From Coriobacterium glomerans PW2 (lineage in GTDB: Bacteria; Actinomycetota; Coriobacteriia; Coriobacteriales; Coriobacteriaceae), in assembly GCF_000195315.1 (NCBI RefSeq), contig NC_015389.1, positions 310,001-374,000 on the forward strand: a stretch of 64,000 nt of DNA, read 5' to 3'. Position numbers and translations under genes: made by a program. The notes below the pieces were generated by a model, which ran no database searches, was not told the origin of the DNA, and saw only the letters and a list, made by a program, of their open reading frames with translations. Position 1 is the first letter of the stretch. Every line of letters starts with the position of its first letter. Positions 45,032 to 54,073 of this stretch are shown here, piece after piece.

Positions 45032-45721
45032 ATGTGCAGCGAGTTCAAGATGATCCCCGATGAGGATCTCGAGTGCGTCCTCGAGATCGTTCGCGCTCGG
45101 CGCGCCGTCGTAGAGCTTCCCGCGCGGCCGGCTCGCAATCGCAGCGCCTATCCGAAGTCGGTCGCTCCGGTGGTGGTACCGTTAGAGGGTGATTTCGTGC
45201 TGCGCGAGATGATCTGGGGCTACGAGCGGCCATGGCTGAAGGCGCCCATCTTCAACACGCGAGCCGACACCGCCATGAGCCAGGAGGGGCGCAACATGTG
45301 GCGCGACTCGCTTGAGCATCGGCGCTGCATCATACCTACGCTGGGCTTTTTCGAGCCGCATAAAACTGAGAGGACCGTGAGCGAGCGGACCGGACGGACG
45401 ATCAAGCAGAAGTTCCTGTTCACCTCGCCGCTCGGACCGCTGCTGTTCATCGCCGGCATCTACGAGGACGGCCATTTCTCGATGATGACGACCGCGCCGA
45501 ACGCGTGCGTCGAGCAGATCCACAACCGTATGCCGGTGGTGCTCCACCAAGACGAGCTCGATCTGTGGAGCGGCAGCTCGTATGAGCGGGTGTTCGACAG
45601 AGACGGCTTCGCGCTCGAGCCCACGCGCGTGGTGTAGCGCTCTCTCGCCGAGTTGAAATCGATCCTGCGCATGCCTCGCGCAGACTCGCGTTCGCAGAGG
45701 TTCATGCTGTCGGGTACAATG
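44914..45721 (+). repeat. Direct repeat copy B (HMCES gene and flanks)
   Basis: Second copy of the ~0.8 kb repeat at 42634-43442. The similarity ends just at the promoter/palindrome of the downstream ATPase gene. Substitutions cluster at third positions and at a few codons, so both copies appear to be under constraint. Confidence 0.75.
45032..45637 (+). CDS. HMCES/YedK-type SOS response-associated protein, copy B
   Basis: 201 residues, 94% identical to copy A. Cys2 (MCSEFKM), FNTRADTA, GFFEPHK and HNRMPVVL are all kept, so the protein should be active. Start ATG 45032 chosen as for copy A. The gene is intact; duplication appears recent. It is followed by the palindrome and AAA_14 ATPase gene. 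Confidence 0.92.
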   Translation: MCSEFKMIPDEDLECVLEIVRARRAVVELPARPARNRSAYPKSVAPVVVPLEGDFVLREMIWGYERPWLKAPIFNTRADTAMSQEGRNMWRDSLEHRRCIIPTLGFFEPHKTERTVSERTGRTIKQKFLFTSPLGPLLFIAGIYEDGHFSMMTTAPNACVEQIHNRMPVVLHQDELDLWSGSSYERVFDRDGFALEPTRVV

Positions 45722-45755
45722 TTCAAAACTTGCAAAAAATGCAAGTTTTGAACAT
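45715..45755 (+). promoter_or_regulatory. -10 box and perfect 16-bp palindrome before the ATPase gene
   Basis: TACAAT (45715-45720) looks like a -10 box. Overlapping its end is an exact inverted repeat: ATGTTCAAAACTTGCA (45719-45734), five A, and the complement (45740-45755). The right arm touches GGGAGGTG, the gene's ribosome-binding site. It may be an operator or an mRNA hairpin that hides the ribosome-binding site. Confidence 0.7.
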
Positions 45756-45771
45756 GGGAGGTGCAGTTCCG

Positions 45772-47046
45772 ATGATACTGCGGCGGAAATATCTCGACCA
45801 ACTTATCGATTTCCAGGATCAGGATCTGATCAAAGTCGTCACCGGTGTTCGGCGGTGCGGGAAATCGACACTGCTCGACATGATGCGCGAGCATCTGGCG
45901 AGCCAAGGGGTTGCGCGCGAGCGGCTTCTCTCGTTCAAGATGGAGTCCATGGAGTTCGATGGCATAAGCAGCTATCGCGATCTCCATCAGATCGTTCGAG
46001 AGCACGCCAGCGGTGTCTCACATCCATATCTGTTCTTCGATGAGCTGCAGGAGATCGCCGGATGGGAGAGAGTCATCAACTCGCTTCGCATCGACATGGA
46101 CTGCGACATATATATCACCGGATCGAATGCCTATCTGCTTTCCAGCGAGCTGTCCACGCTGCTTTCCGGCCGCTATGTCGAAGTCGAGATGCTGCCGCTC
46201 ACGTTCGCCGAGTACCTGGACTTTCGCGGCGCTCTCTGGTCTGCGAGCGACAGTGATCAGGCGGATCTCCTCGAGATGGCTGACGGGTCGATCGCGACAC
46301 TCGGGCGCATGCTCGAGCAATATCGACGCTTTGGAGGACTTCCGTTTCTCGCGTTGCGCAAGCCAGAGCTCTCCGCGCATCGGGCCTACTGCAAATCGCT
46401 GTATGACACAGTCATGGTGCGCGACATACTGCAGCGTGATCGTCGCCGTGATCGTCGTCACCTCACCAGTCCTGAGCTGCTGGAACGGGTTTGTGCCTTT
46501 CTCGCGAACAATGTTGGCAACGAGTGCTCGATGAACCGCATCGCGACTGCTCTGAGCGCTGAGGGGTCTAGTGTGAGCAATCAGACCGTGGATGCCTACG
46601 CAGCTGCACTCACCGAGGCGTACCTGTTTTACCCTGTGCGCAGATACGATATCCGCGGCCGGGAGTTGCTGAAGACCGGTGCCAAGCGCTACATCGTGGA
46701 TACGGGGATCAGAAGCTATCTGGAAGGTTATCGAAACGCAGACTCGGGAAGAGTGTTGGAAAACATGATCTTTCTCCAGCTGGCTTTCGATGGGTATGAG
46801 GTGACGGTCGGCAAACTGCGCGGCGGAGAGGTCGACTTTGTCGCAACGAAAGCCGATGAACGCATCTACATGCAAGTCTGCATGGATATTTCCAGCGCTG
46901 CCACGATGGAACGCGAACTGAGGCCCTTGCGGGCAATTCGTGATGCCTATCCGAAGCTGGTCATCACCATGGGTGGACCTCATCCGACCGACGTCGATGG
47001 AATCCGGATCGTGGATGCGCAGGATTTTCTGCTGCATCGCGTCTGA
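45772..47046 (+). CDS. AAA_14 / DUF4143 ATPase
   Basis: 424 residues. N-terminal P-loop domain (VVTGVRRCGKSTLLDMM; Walker B-like HPYLFFDELQEI; sensor-like YITGSNAYLLSSELSTLLSGRY) and a C-terminal nuclease-like DUF4143 domain (GAKRYIVDTGIRSYL, GGEVDFVATKADERIYMQV). A winged-helix-like stretch (GNECSMNRIATALSAEG) lies in between. Role unknown; proposed relations are to defence or mobile-element ATPases. Start ATG 45772 behind GGGAGGTG; upstream in-frame ATGs lie within the palindrome. Confidence 0.85.
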   Translation: MILRRKYLDQLIDFQDQDLIKVVTGVRRCGKSTLLDMMREHLASQGVARERLLSFKMESMEFDGISSYRDLHQIVREHASGVSHPYLFFDELQEIAGWERVINSLRIDMDCDIYITGSNAYLLSSELSTLLSGRYVEVEMLPLTFAEYLDFRGALWSASDSDQADLLEMADGSIATLGRMLEQYRRFGGLPFLALRKPELSAHRAYCKSLYDTVMVRDILQRDRRRDRRHLTSPELLERVCAFLANNVGNECSMNRIATALSAEGSSVSNQTVDAYAAALTEAYLFYPVRRYDIRGRELLKTGAKRYIVDTGIRSYLEGYRNADSGRVLENMIFLQLAFDGYEVTVGKLRGGEVDFVATKADERIYMQVCMDISSAATMERELRPLRAIRDAYPKLVITMGGPHPTDVDGIRIVDAQDFLLHRV

Positions 47047-47164
47047 TATGATTTCGACAAGATGAGCCCGGAACATCAGCGGTGATGAGGCTGAAACAGC
47101 ATCCGCTGAGTAGGTGCCGGGCGACTCCGGACCCCTGCCGCGTCGGTCGCGCCAGCGTGTGATT

Positions 47165-48022
47165 TCAGTCGGCGCAGATCCGGGACCTCAGGTAGTCGCC
47201 GCTCGTCTGCAGGCTCTTGATCGGGGACCGATCAACCCAGTTTCGATGTGTCTCCAGGATGATGCCTTCGACGTCGACGTCAAGGGCCTGCCGAATCAGG
47301 GGATCCAAGTCCATGTTGCCACTACCGAGCTCAGTGGTATCCGAGGTGAGAATAGGGGTGACATGCTTGGTCTTCATTCGAAATCCACGGTCTGAGATAT
47401 GGTGCAGGCGCATGCGCCGCCCGAGCCGTTTCATCCACGCCAGCGGATCGGCGCCGGCCTCGCATAACCAATACGTATCAAGCTCGAAATTCACCAGGTC
47501 GGGATCGGTCTGCTCGATGAGGACATCAAAAGCGCGCTGGCCGGGGCTCACATAGCTGAGCTCAGCGTTATGGTTGTGATACAGCAGCTCGACTCCCTCT
47601 TTGGCCAGAACGGCTCCGCAGCTGTTGAGATCTTCGCATAGCCCTCGGACGGCGGATTCGCTTGAATAGTCGAACCGATACATGCCGGTGATGACCGCGA
47701 GGTGCGTGCCGAAGCGGCGAGCCGAGGCGATGAAGGGCGAAGGATCGCGTTTGAGACCACCCAAGTCCGTGTGCAAGGCTACCACGGACAATCCGGCGTC
47801 CTCGACGAGCCGCGCCCAGTCCAGCCGTCCCGCGCGTCCGACCGGCATGCCCGCTGCGCGGGTGAGTGATCGCACGACCAATCCCGCCGGTGCGATCATG
47901 AAGCCATTGAGCTCGATCGCATCGTAGCCAGCTTCGCGAATCGCGCTCAGCGCTGCAGCCGCGCTGCGCTCCGAGCGTGCGACCGAACCGAGCATGACCT
48001 GTTGTACGGCAGTTGCAGTCAT
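47165..48022 (-). CDS. Sugar phosphate isomerase/epimerase (xylose-isomerase-like TIM barrel)
   Basis: 285 residues, cytoplasmic. Metal-binding residues typical of the AP_endonuc_2 superfamily are visible: ELNGF, ALHTDLGG, LLYHNHNAEL (His-Asn-His-Asn), FELDTYW and RLHHISDRG, and the final Glu in GIILETH. Family members isomerise or epimerise sugars, or act on inositol derivatives. It is divergent from the GH43 gene, whose promoter region it shares; probably converts a sugar released by the locus. Confidence 0.85.
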   Translation of the reverse strand: MTATAVQQVMLGSVARSERSAAAALSAIREAGYDAIELNGFMIAPAGLVVRSLTRAAGMPVGRAGRLDWARLVEDAGLSVVALHTDLGGLKRDPSPFIASARRFGTHLAVITGMYRFDYSSESAVRGLCEDLNSCGAVLAKEGVELLYHNHNAELSYVSPGQRAFDVLIEQTDPDLVNFELDTYWLCEAGADPLAWMKRLGRRMRLHHISDRGFRMKTKHVTPILTSDTTELGSGNMDLDPLIRQALDVDVEGIILETHRNWVDRSPIKSLQTSGDYLRSRICAD

Positions 48023-48103
48023 TGAGTTGCCCTTCTGCGAAGTTGAAGAACATGGGCTGGCGTCTCTGGGGCTTTCCTACCGCGTGCCGCCCACAACTTC
48101 AAA

Positions 48104-48168
48104 TTGACCGTCTATAGAATTACATATGTAATTATAACTGCATTCAATATAGTGAAATTGATATATCA
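48104..48168 (+). promoter_or_regulatory. Promoter with two operator-like palindromes before the GH43-GH78 genes
   Basis: TTGACC (48104-48109), 17-base spacer, TGTAAT (48127-48132). A perfect 16-bp palindrome AATTACATATGTAATT (48118-48133) covers the -10 box; a second one, TGATATATCA (48159-48168), lies downstream of the start. The same TTACATATG and TGATATATCA motifs recur before the GPH symporter (52391-52423). Confidence 0.65.
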
Positions 48169-48194
48169 GTTTTCACCAAGAAAGGACAGACTTC

Positions 48195-50006
48195 ATGCCC
48201 CGCACCATCTGCAATCCACTTGATCTCCCGTACCGCTATCAGATCAAGATCGCCCCCGGAAAGCAGGCGGAATGGATATTTCGCGAGGGGGCGGACCCCA
48301 CGATCATTCGGTGGCGCGACCGATTTCTCCTGTTCGCCTCGATGAGCGGAGGATTCTGGCATTCTCGGGACCTGATGAGCTGGGAGTTCAAGGCGACTCC
48401 GGAGCTGCCGATCCACGATTACGCACCCGACGTCCGCGAGATCGACGGCTCGGTGGTGTTCTGCGCAAGTCATCGCGATAGCCTGTGCACCTTCTACCGC
48501 AGCGAGGATCCGATCTCCGAGACCTTCGAGCCGATCGCGCAGACGATGGAGTTCTGGGACCCCGATCTGTTCCAAGATGACGACGGCAAGCTCTATCTCT
48601 ACTGGGGCTGCTCATCGACGGAGCCGATCTTCGGCGTCGAGCTCGATCGGCAGACCTTCAAGCCGCTCGGAAGCCCCATCCCGCTCATCGACAGAGACGA
48701 GAGCCGCTTGGGCTGGGAGCGCAAGGGAGAGAACAACCATGTAGGCGAGCCGAAAAATGCCATGGAGGCCGCGATCCTGGCGCATACCGGAAACAGGCCG
48801 TTCATCGAGGGCGCCTATATGACGAAGTGGAACGGTCGCTACTACCTTCAGTTTGCGGCACCGGGCACCGAGTGCAACGTCTACGCCGATGGCGTCTATA
48901 TCGGACGCTCGCCTCTCGGTCCTTTCGAGTATCAGGCATGGAACCCCTTTTCAAGCAATCCGGGCGGCTTCATGCAGGCAGCCGGGCACGGCAGCACGTT
49001 TCAGGATTTCTACGGCAACTGGTGGCACGCCTCGACCATGCGCATATCGGTCAACGAGAACTTCGAGCGTCGCATCGGCGTGTTCCCCTGCGAATTCGAC
49101 GAGGACGGCTTACTCCATTGCGACCAGCGCTTCGCCTGTCATCCCCAGGTGATGCCGAAGAAGCGCCGCGCCCTTGATCAGGTTGAGACGCCTTGGATGC
49201 TGCTGAGCGCGCTGGGGCGGGCGGACGCCTCGAGCCAAGAGGACGGGTTTTCAGCGGAAAATGCGATCTCGGAGGACTGCCGGTGCTGGTGGGCCGCAAA
49301 GCTCGACGATGCCGATCCCTGGGTCCAGATTGATCTTGGCCGGCTCGCCGAGGTTCATGCGATCCAGGTCAACCTAGCCGATCATAAGCTTCCTGATTCC
49401 GGAATCGAGGAGCGTGAGCTTGTCGATTCGGGAGCCTACTTCAAGCGCATCATCATCACCGAAGATCAACCTACCCGCTTTCTGCTCGAGACCTCCGAGG
49501 ACGGTTCGGCTTGGTGTCCGGTTGCAGATACCCGTGACGGCAGGTCGGATCGGCCGCATGCCTATTTCGAGCTCTCCGAGCCACGCCGTATCCGCTATGT
49601 CAGGTTGTCCGGTATCAAAGCGCCCATGGGGGGACGCGCCGCCGTCAGCGGGCTGCGCATATTCGGCTGCGAGGACGGAAGCGAGCCGGACACCGTGCGA
49701 AGCGTTCGCTCTCAAAGGACTGAGGGGGGACTCTCCGCAGAGCTGAGCTGGGACGAGGCGGCCGGTGCCGCCGGTTACGTCGTCCGGTATGGCACGGATC
49801 CGAAAAAGCTGTACGGCAGCTGGCAGCTGAGCGCTCAGAGCAGCACGAATCTGACGCTGAGCACGCTGGATGCCGACAAGCGCTACTGGGCCGCGGTTGA
49901 CAGCTTCGGGCCGTGCGGCGTCGTCCAAGGCGAGCCGTTTCCCATCGGCGATGCAGCGGATGAGAGCCCAAAGAGCTCCCAAGCCCAGTGCGATTCGACA
50001 GACTGA
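48195..50006 (+). CDS. Glycoside hydrolase family 43-like protein with F5/8-type C and FN3-like domains
   Basis: 603 residues, no signal peptide. Five-bladed propeller signatures: Asp of REGADPTIIRW, Asp of FWDPDLFQDDDGKLYLYWG, and Glu of PFIEGAYMTKWNGRYYL. A C-terminal discoidin-like (F5/8-C) domain follows (residues ~345-495: WWAAKLDDADPWVQIDLGRLAEVHAI, YVRLSGIKAP) and an FN3-like end (~515-590: AELSWDEAAGAAGYVVRYG). Family enzymes release arabinose, xylose or galactose. GH78 starts 46 bp downstream. The C-terminal modules may bind sugars. Confidence 0.85.
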   Translation: MPRTICNPLDLPYRYQIKIAPGKQAEWIFREGADPTIIRWRDRFLLFASMSGGFWHSRDLMSWEFKATPELPIHDYAPDVREIDGSVVFCASHRDSLCTFYRSEDPISETFEPIAQTMEFWDPDLFQDDDGKLYLYWGCSSTEPIFGVELDRQTFKPLGSPIPLIDRDESRLGWERKGENNHVGEPKNAMEAAILAHTGNRPFIEGAYMTKWNGRYYLQFAAPGTECNVYADGVYIGRSPLGPFEYQAWNPFSSNPGGFMQAAGHGSTFQDFYGNWWHASTMRISVNENFERRIGVFPCEFDEDGLLHCDQRFACHPQVMPKKRRALDQVETPWMLLSALGRADASSQEDGFSAENAISEDCRCWWAAKLDDADPWVQIDLGRLAEVHAIQVNLADHKLPDSGIEERELVDSGAYFKRIIITEDQPTRFLLETSEDGSAWCPVADTRDGRSDRPHAYFELSEPRRIRYVRLSGIKAPMGGRAAVSGLRIFGCEDGSEPDTVRSVRSQRTEGGLSAELSWDEAAGAAGYVVRYGTDPKKLYGSWQLSAQSSTNLTLSTLDADKRYWAAVDSFGPCGVVQGEPFPIGDAADESPKSSQAQCDSTD

Positions 50007-50051
50007 CGACAGAGTGCCTGCGCACGCAGGCTTGAGACAAAGGAGACGCCC

Positions 50052-52295
50052 ATGATCGAACAGGACCTGAACGATGCGTTGATCTGGATCGAGCGGCCCT
50101 ACGAAGAAGGTGCCGTGGAGCTGCTCGAGCAGATCGTGCCGGATGTGGAGCCGACGCGCGCGACGCTGACCATAACCGCGCTCGGACTCTATGAGGCCTC
50201 GATCGACGGTGCGAAGGTGGGCGAGGCCATGCTGGCGCCGGGCTACACGTATTACCCGCATGATCTTCGCTACCAGAGCTACGATGTGACGAGCATGCTG
50301 CATCCGGGGTCCCATCTTTGCGTCCTCCTTGCGCAGGGATGGTACTGCGGCCGCTTCGGCTGCGACAACAAGACGCAGCTCTACGGATCTGCTCCGTCGG
50401 TGGCATGGCTGCTCGACATCGAGGGCGAGGATGGCTCGGTGCATCGTCTCACCTCGGCGGACGATTCGGTGAGAGCGAAGGTGAGCCCATATGACTACGC
50501 CGGCCTCTACGACGGGGAGATCTACTGGGCCGAGGGCGCGTCCGAGAAGCGGCCGCAGACGCCCGAAGTCGTTCAGCCCTCCCGCAGCGCGTGCCATCTG
50601 CCTGACAACCTCGTTGCGAGCCGCACTGAGGTGAGGCTGCATGAGACCATCGACCCGATCAGCGTTACCGAGCATGGTCAGGTGACGATTCTGGACTTCG
50701 GTCAGAATATGGCGGCTGTCATCGAGATCGATCCCACGCTCGTTTCCAGCGACTGCATCACGATTCGCCATGGCGAGATCCTAGATGAGGATGGGAATCT
50801 GTATACGCGCAATCTGCGTCGCGCGAAGGCGACCATCGTCTATCACAAGGGGAGCGAGCATGAGATCTGGCGGCCCCGGTTTACCTATATGGGATTTCGC
50901 TTCGTCGAGCTCAGCGGCTCTGCCTACCGTCCCGGAATGCTGCGTGCCCGGCCGATTCACACCTCGATGGATCAGACGGGCCGCTTCTCAAGCGGACATG
51001 AAGGTCTCAATCGCCTGTATATGAATCAGATCTGGAGCCAGCGGTCGAACTACGTGGGCATCCCGACCGATTGCCCCCAGCGTGACGAGCGACAGGGATA
51101 CACGGGAGACGCGCACGTCTTCGCGCTCACGGCATCCTACAACTATGATGTTCGCGCGTTCATGAATGAGTTTCTCTGCGACATCCGCATGACCCAGCTT
51201 GATAACTCCGAGGGCTATGTCGGCCCGATCGCGCCGGCTACCGGCCCGACTGGCGTGGGGTTCATCACCATGCAGGGCTGGGGCAGCGCGGACACGATCA
51301 TCCCTTGGATGCTGTACGAGCAGTATGGTGACGATTCCGCTTTGAGGATGCAGTATCCGAGCATGCTCGCGCACACCGATTGCGAGCTGGCCCATGCCGG
51401 AGAAGGCGGTCTGTGGCTCGCTCCGAATCTCGGGGATTGGCTGGCCCCCGGCGTGGATGTCGCTTGGGCGGCCCAGCATAGCGCCCCGGTCTCCAATGCG
51501 TTTCTGATTCGCGATCTCGATCTTACCGCACGAGCGGCGAGATATCTAGGAAACTCGGCAGATGCAAAGCGACTTGAGGCGGCCGCCGCTCGCTGCAGGG
51601 CAGCATATCGCGACTCCTTCCTGACGCCTGACGGCCGCATGACCGATGGATATCAGGGTGCTCTGGTTCTGGCCCTCAACTATGTCATCGAGCAAGGTCC
51701 CGCATGGGAGGCAACATTCTCGCAGCTTGTCGAAGATGTTGAGACCCACGGACTTCGCACCGGCTTCTTCTCCACTGAGCACCTGCTCGGATTGCTGGCT
51801 GACAACGGTGAGGCGAGGCTTGCGTATGACCTGCTGCTGCAGGATGGCTGCCCGGGATGGATGTACCAAGTGAGAAAGGGGGCGACAACCATCTGGGAGC
51901 GCTGGGACGCGATTCGCCCCGATGGTTCGGTCAATGAGGATCAGACCTCTGAGCAGTCCAGTGAAAACATGGTCTCCTTCAATCATTATGCGTTCGGCAG
52001 CGTCGGCGCGTTTTTGTACCGCCACATCTTGGGAATCGCTCCGATCGAGCCGGGCTACCGTCGCGTGCGGATCGAGCCGCGCGTCGACAGACGTCTGGGA
52101 CATGCCCAAGGGGAATTCCGATCGGTCGCCGGAGACATCCGCGTCAGCTGGGACCTCGAGCGATCCGAGGCGACGCTCGATGTCGAGCTGCCGGTTTCAG
52201 GTGAGGTGCTTGTTCCTGACGGTTCGCGGCACGCGGTCGGCGCCGGGTCGCATCATTTCACGTTCGAGTTCGAACCTGCAGATCGGTTGCAGTGA
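50052..52295 (+). CDS. Alpha-L-rhamnosidase (GH78)
   Basis: 747 residues, intracellular (no signal). N-terminal beta-sandwich domains (TLTITALGLYEASIDGAKVGE, AQGWYCGRFG), then an (alpha/alpha)6 barrel containing PTDCPQRDERQGYTGDAHVF, the GH78 hallmark with the acid Glu, and EQSSENMVSFNHYAFGSVGAF with the base. C-terminal beta domain ends GAGSHHFTFEFE. It cleaves terminal alpha-L-rhamnose from plant glycosides, saponins or rhamnogalacturonan/arabinogalactan oligosaccharides. Start follows AAAGGAGA; cotranscribed with GH43. Confidence 0.93.
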   Translation: MIEQDLNDALIWIERPYEEGAVELLEQIVPDVEPTRATLTITALGLYEASIDGAKVGEAMLAPGYTYYPHDLRYQSYDVTSMLHPGSHLCVLLAQGWYCGRFGCDNKTQLYGSAPSVAWLLDIEGEDGSVHRLTSADDSVRAKVSPYDYAGLYDGEIYWAEGASEKRPQTPEVVQPSRSACHLPDNLVASRTEVRLHETIDPISVTEHGQVTILDFGQNMAAVIEIDPTLVSSDCITIRHGEILDEDGNLYTRNLRRAKATIVYHKGSEHEIWRPRFTYMGFRFVELSGSAYRPGMLRARPIHTSMDQTGRFSSGHEGLNRLYMNQIWSQRSNYVGIPTDCPQRDERQGYTGDAHVFALTASYNYDVRAFMNEFLCDIRMTQLDNSEGYVGPIAPATGPTGVGFITMQGWGSADTIIPWMLYEQYGDDSALRMQYPSMLAHTDCELAHAGEGGLWLAPNLGDWLAPGVDVAWAAQHSAPVSNAFLIRDLDLTARAARYLGNSADAKRLEAAAARCRAAYRDSFLTPDGRMTDGYQGALVLALNYVIEQGPAWEATFSQLVEDVETHGLRTGFFSTEHLLGLLADNGEARLAYDLLLQDGCPGWMYQVRKGATTIWERWDAIRPDGSVNEDQTSEQSSENMVSFNHYAFGSVGAFLYRHILGIAPIEPGYRRVRIEPRVDRRLGHAQGEFRSVAGDIRVSWDLERSEATLDVELPVSGEVLVPDGSRHAVGAGSHHFTFEFEPADRLQ

Positions 52296-52390
52296 AGCGT
52301 CTTCGATGATGACACGGCTGGTGTATGAACCGAAGCGAAAGGCTACCGTTCGCCGATCCTGAACCGCCGTTTAGGGAGAGCAATTAAAAG

Positions 52391-52423
52391 TTACATATGA
52401 TACTTTAAGATACTGATATATCA
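52391..52423 (+). promoter_or_regulatory. Operator motifs before the GPH symporter gene
   Basis: TTACATATG (52391-52399) and TGATATATCA (52414-52423) repeat the motif pair found before the GH43 gene at 48118-48168. TATGAT (52396-52401) is a candidate -10, so the first motif would again overlap the promoter. Shared control of both transcripts is implied. Confidence 0.55.
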
Positions 52424-52518
52424 ATTTTGGATCATGAAATCTACCACTGGTCCCGTTTGGACCACAAGGAAAGCGCATTGATTCTCAGAGGGAATCGAAA
52501 TCAGAGAAGGGAACCAGT

Positions 52519-54000
52519 ATGACTCAAGCAGCTGTCGTCACACCCGAACAACACGACGAGGTCTCCTATCGGCGTGCGAAGACATGGCAGATAGCCCTGT
52601 CTCAGATGTCATCGGGCATGACCATGACCTTCTACGTGCTGGTCGGTCTTTTGAGCTACGTCGCCAACGAGAACTACGGGATCGCTCTGGGGCTCGCCGG
52701 GCTGATCCTCACCGCGTCGCGCGTCCTCGACGGGTTTCTCAATCCGATACTCGCCCTCGTCATGGATCGAGTGAACACCAAGCACGGAAAGATCCGCCTG
52801 TTCATGATAGCAGGATGGACGATTCGCTCGATTGCGGCGCTGCTGCTGTTCGTTTGGAGCAGCGGCGGCGGCGTCATCCTGTTCGTGGCACTCTATCTGA
52901 TCTATATCGTCGGCAATGTGTCTTGCGATATCGCGTCTATTATGATTCAGCCGGTCATTACCAACGATCCGCGGCAGCGACCCGTTGTGGGCGTGTGGAG
53001 CACAGCGTACTCCTATGTGGTCCCGCTGCTGCTCACGGTGGTATCCAATGTCATCATCCTGCCGATGTTCGGCAATCGCTACACATCCGAGATGCTCGCT
53101 GCTGTTGCGCTATTCTACGTCCCGCTGTCCTTTGTGTTTCTCGCGCTCAGCTGCATTGCGATCAAAGACGTGGACGTTCCCGAGAATTTCGAGGGATTTT
53201 CCGCCGCCGGCGAAAAGGTTCGTCCCAGGGATATGTGGCACCTCATCAAGGACAACAGGCCGTTTCAGATGTATATCATTCATTGCGTCTCCGCAAAGCT
53301 GTCCCAGCAGACCATGAGCCAGGCGATAGTGGGAACGGTCGTCTTTGGGATCCTCGTCGGCAACATCCAGCTCAGCACGATCGTCTCCGGAATCTCATCG
53401 CTGCCTCAGATCATCTTCGCGATCATCGCCGCCCGGTACTGCGGCAAGCTCGGAAGCCGCAGGGTCGCCATCGCCTCCATGGTCGTCGGCATCATCTTAT
53501 CGGTTGCGGCTATAGCCTACTGCTCGGTTATCGACATGCGCCTGATCTCGACCTCGACGATTCCCATGGTGATCTTCTTCGCGCTGCTTCTGTTTCTCGG
53601 GGCGGCAAAGATGTGCGTGACCACGGCGGATACCGCTATGCGATCGGATGTGGTCGATTACGAGCTCATTCGATCTGGAAAATATCTTCCCGGCGTGGTG
53701 ACGGCGACCTATAACTTCATCGATCAGTTCGTCTCCTCGCTGGGCATCACCATCGCCGCGTTCGGTGTGAGCATGGTTGGCTTCGCGGCGGCGGCACCGC
53801 AGCCCACGGACGCGCCCACGCCGGAGATCAAAGTGATGGGTCTGTTTCTCTATTTCGTGATTCCCGCTCTTGCATGGGTCATCGGGCTGATCTCGATGAA
53901 ATGCTATCACCTCACGCGTGAGAAGATGGTGGAGATCCAGGTGAACATCGCAGATAAAAAGGCGGAGCTAGCACAGAATCCCTCCAAGCAACCGCTCTAG
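52519..54000 (+). CDS. GPH-family (glycoside-pentoside-hexuronide:cation) symporter
   Basis: 493 residues with about twelve membrane helices. The N-terminal pattern (RVLDGFLNPILALVMDRVNTKHGKIRLFM) is the GPH signature: cation-binding Asp in helices 2 and 4 and the loop motif. Family members bring in melibiose, lactose, xylosides or glucuronides with Na+ or H+. Position after GH78 and before GH2/GH1, plus the shared operator pair, suggest that it feeds rhamnose- or galactose-containing oligosaccharides to the glycosidases. Start follows GAAGGGAAC. Confidence 0.9.
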   Translation: MTQAAVVTPEQHDEVSYRRAKTWQIALSQMSSGMTMTFYVLVGLLSYVANENYGIALGLAGLILTASRVLDGFLNPILALVMDRVNTKHGKIRLFMIAGWTIRSIAALLLFVWSSGGGVILFVALYLIYIVGNVSCDIASIMIQPVITNDPRQRPVVGVWSTAYSYVVPLLLTVVSNVIILPMFGNRYTSEMLAAVALFYVPLSFVFLALSCIAIKDVDVPENFEGFSAAGEKVRPRDMWHLIKDNRPFQMYIIHCVSAKLSQQTMSQAIVGTVVFGILVGNIQLSTIVSGISSLPQIIFAIIAARYCGKLGSRRVAIASMVVGIILSVAAIAYCSVIDMRLISTSTIPMVIFFALLLFLGAAKMCVTTADTAMRSDVVDYELIRSGKYLPGVVTATYNFIDQFVSSLGITIAAFGVSMVGFAAAAPQPTDAPTPEIKVMGLFLYFVIPALAWVIGLISMKCYHLTREKMVEIQVNIADKKAELAQNPSKQPL

Positions 54001-54073
54001 AGATACGGAAGATGCGAGAAATATGCAATTCGGACCCGAGCGTCGCGTTCACGCGGCGGTGAGATGAGGATCA

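Noticed and set aside
49374-50771. 465-codon minus-strand open frame
   Set aside because: Runs across the end of GH43 and start of GH78 on the opposite strand; no family similarity.
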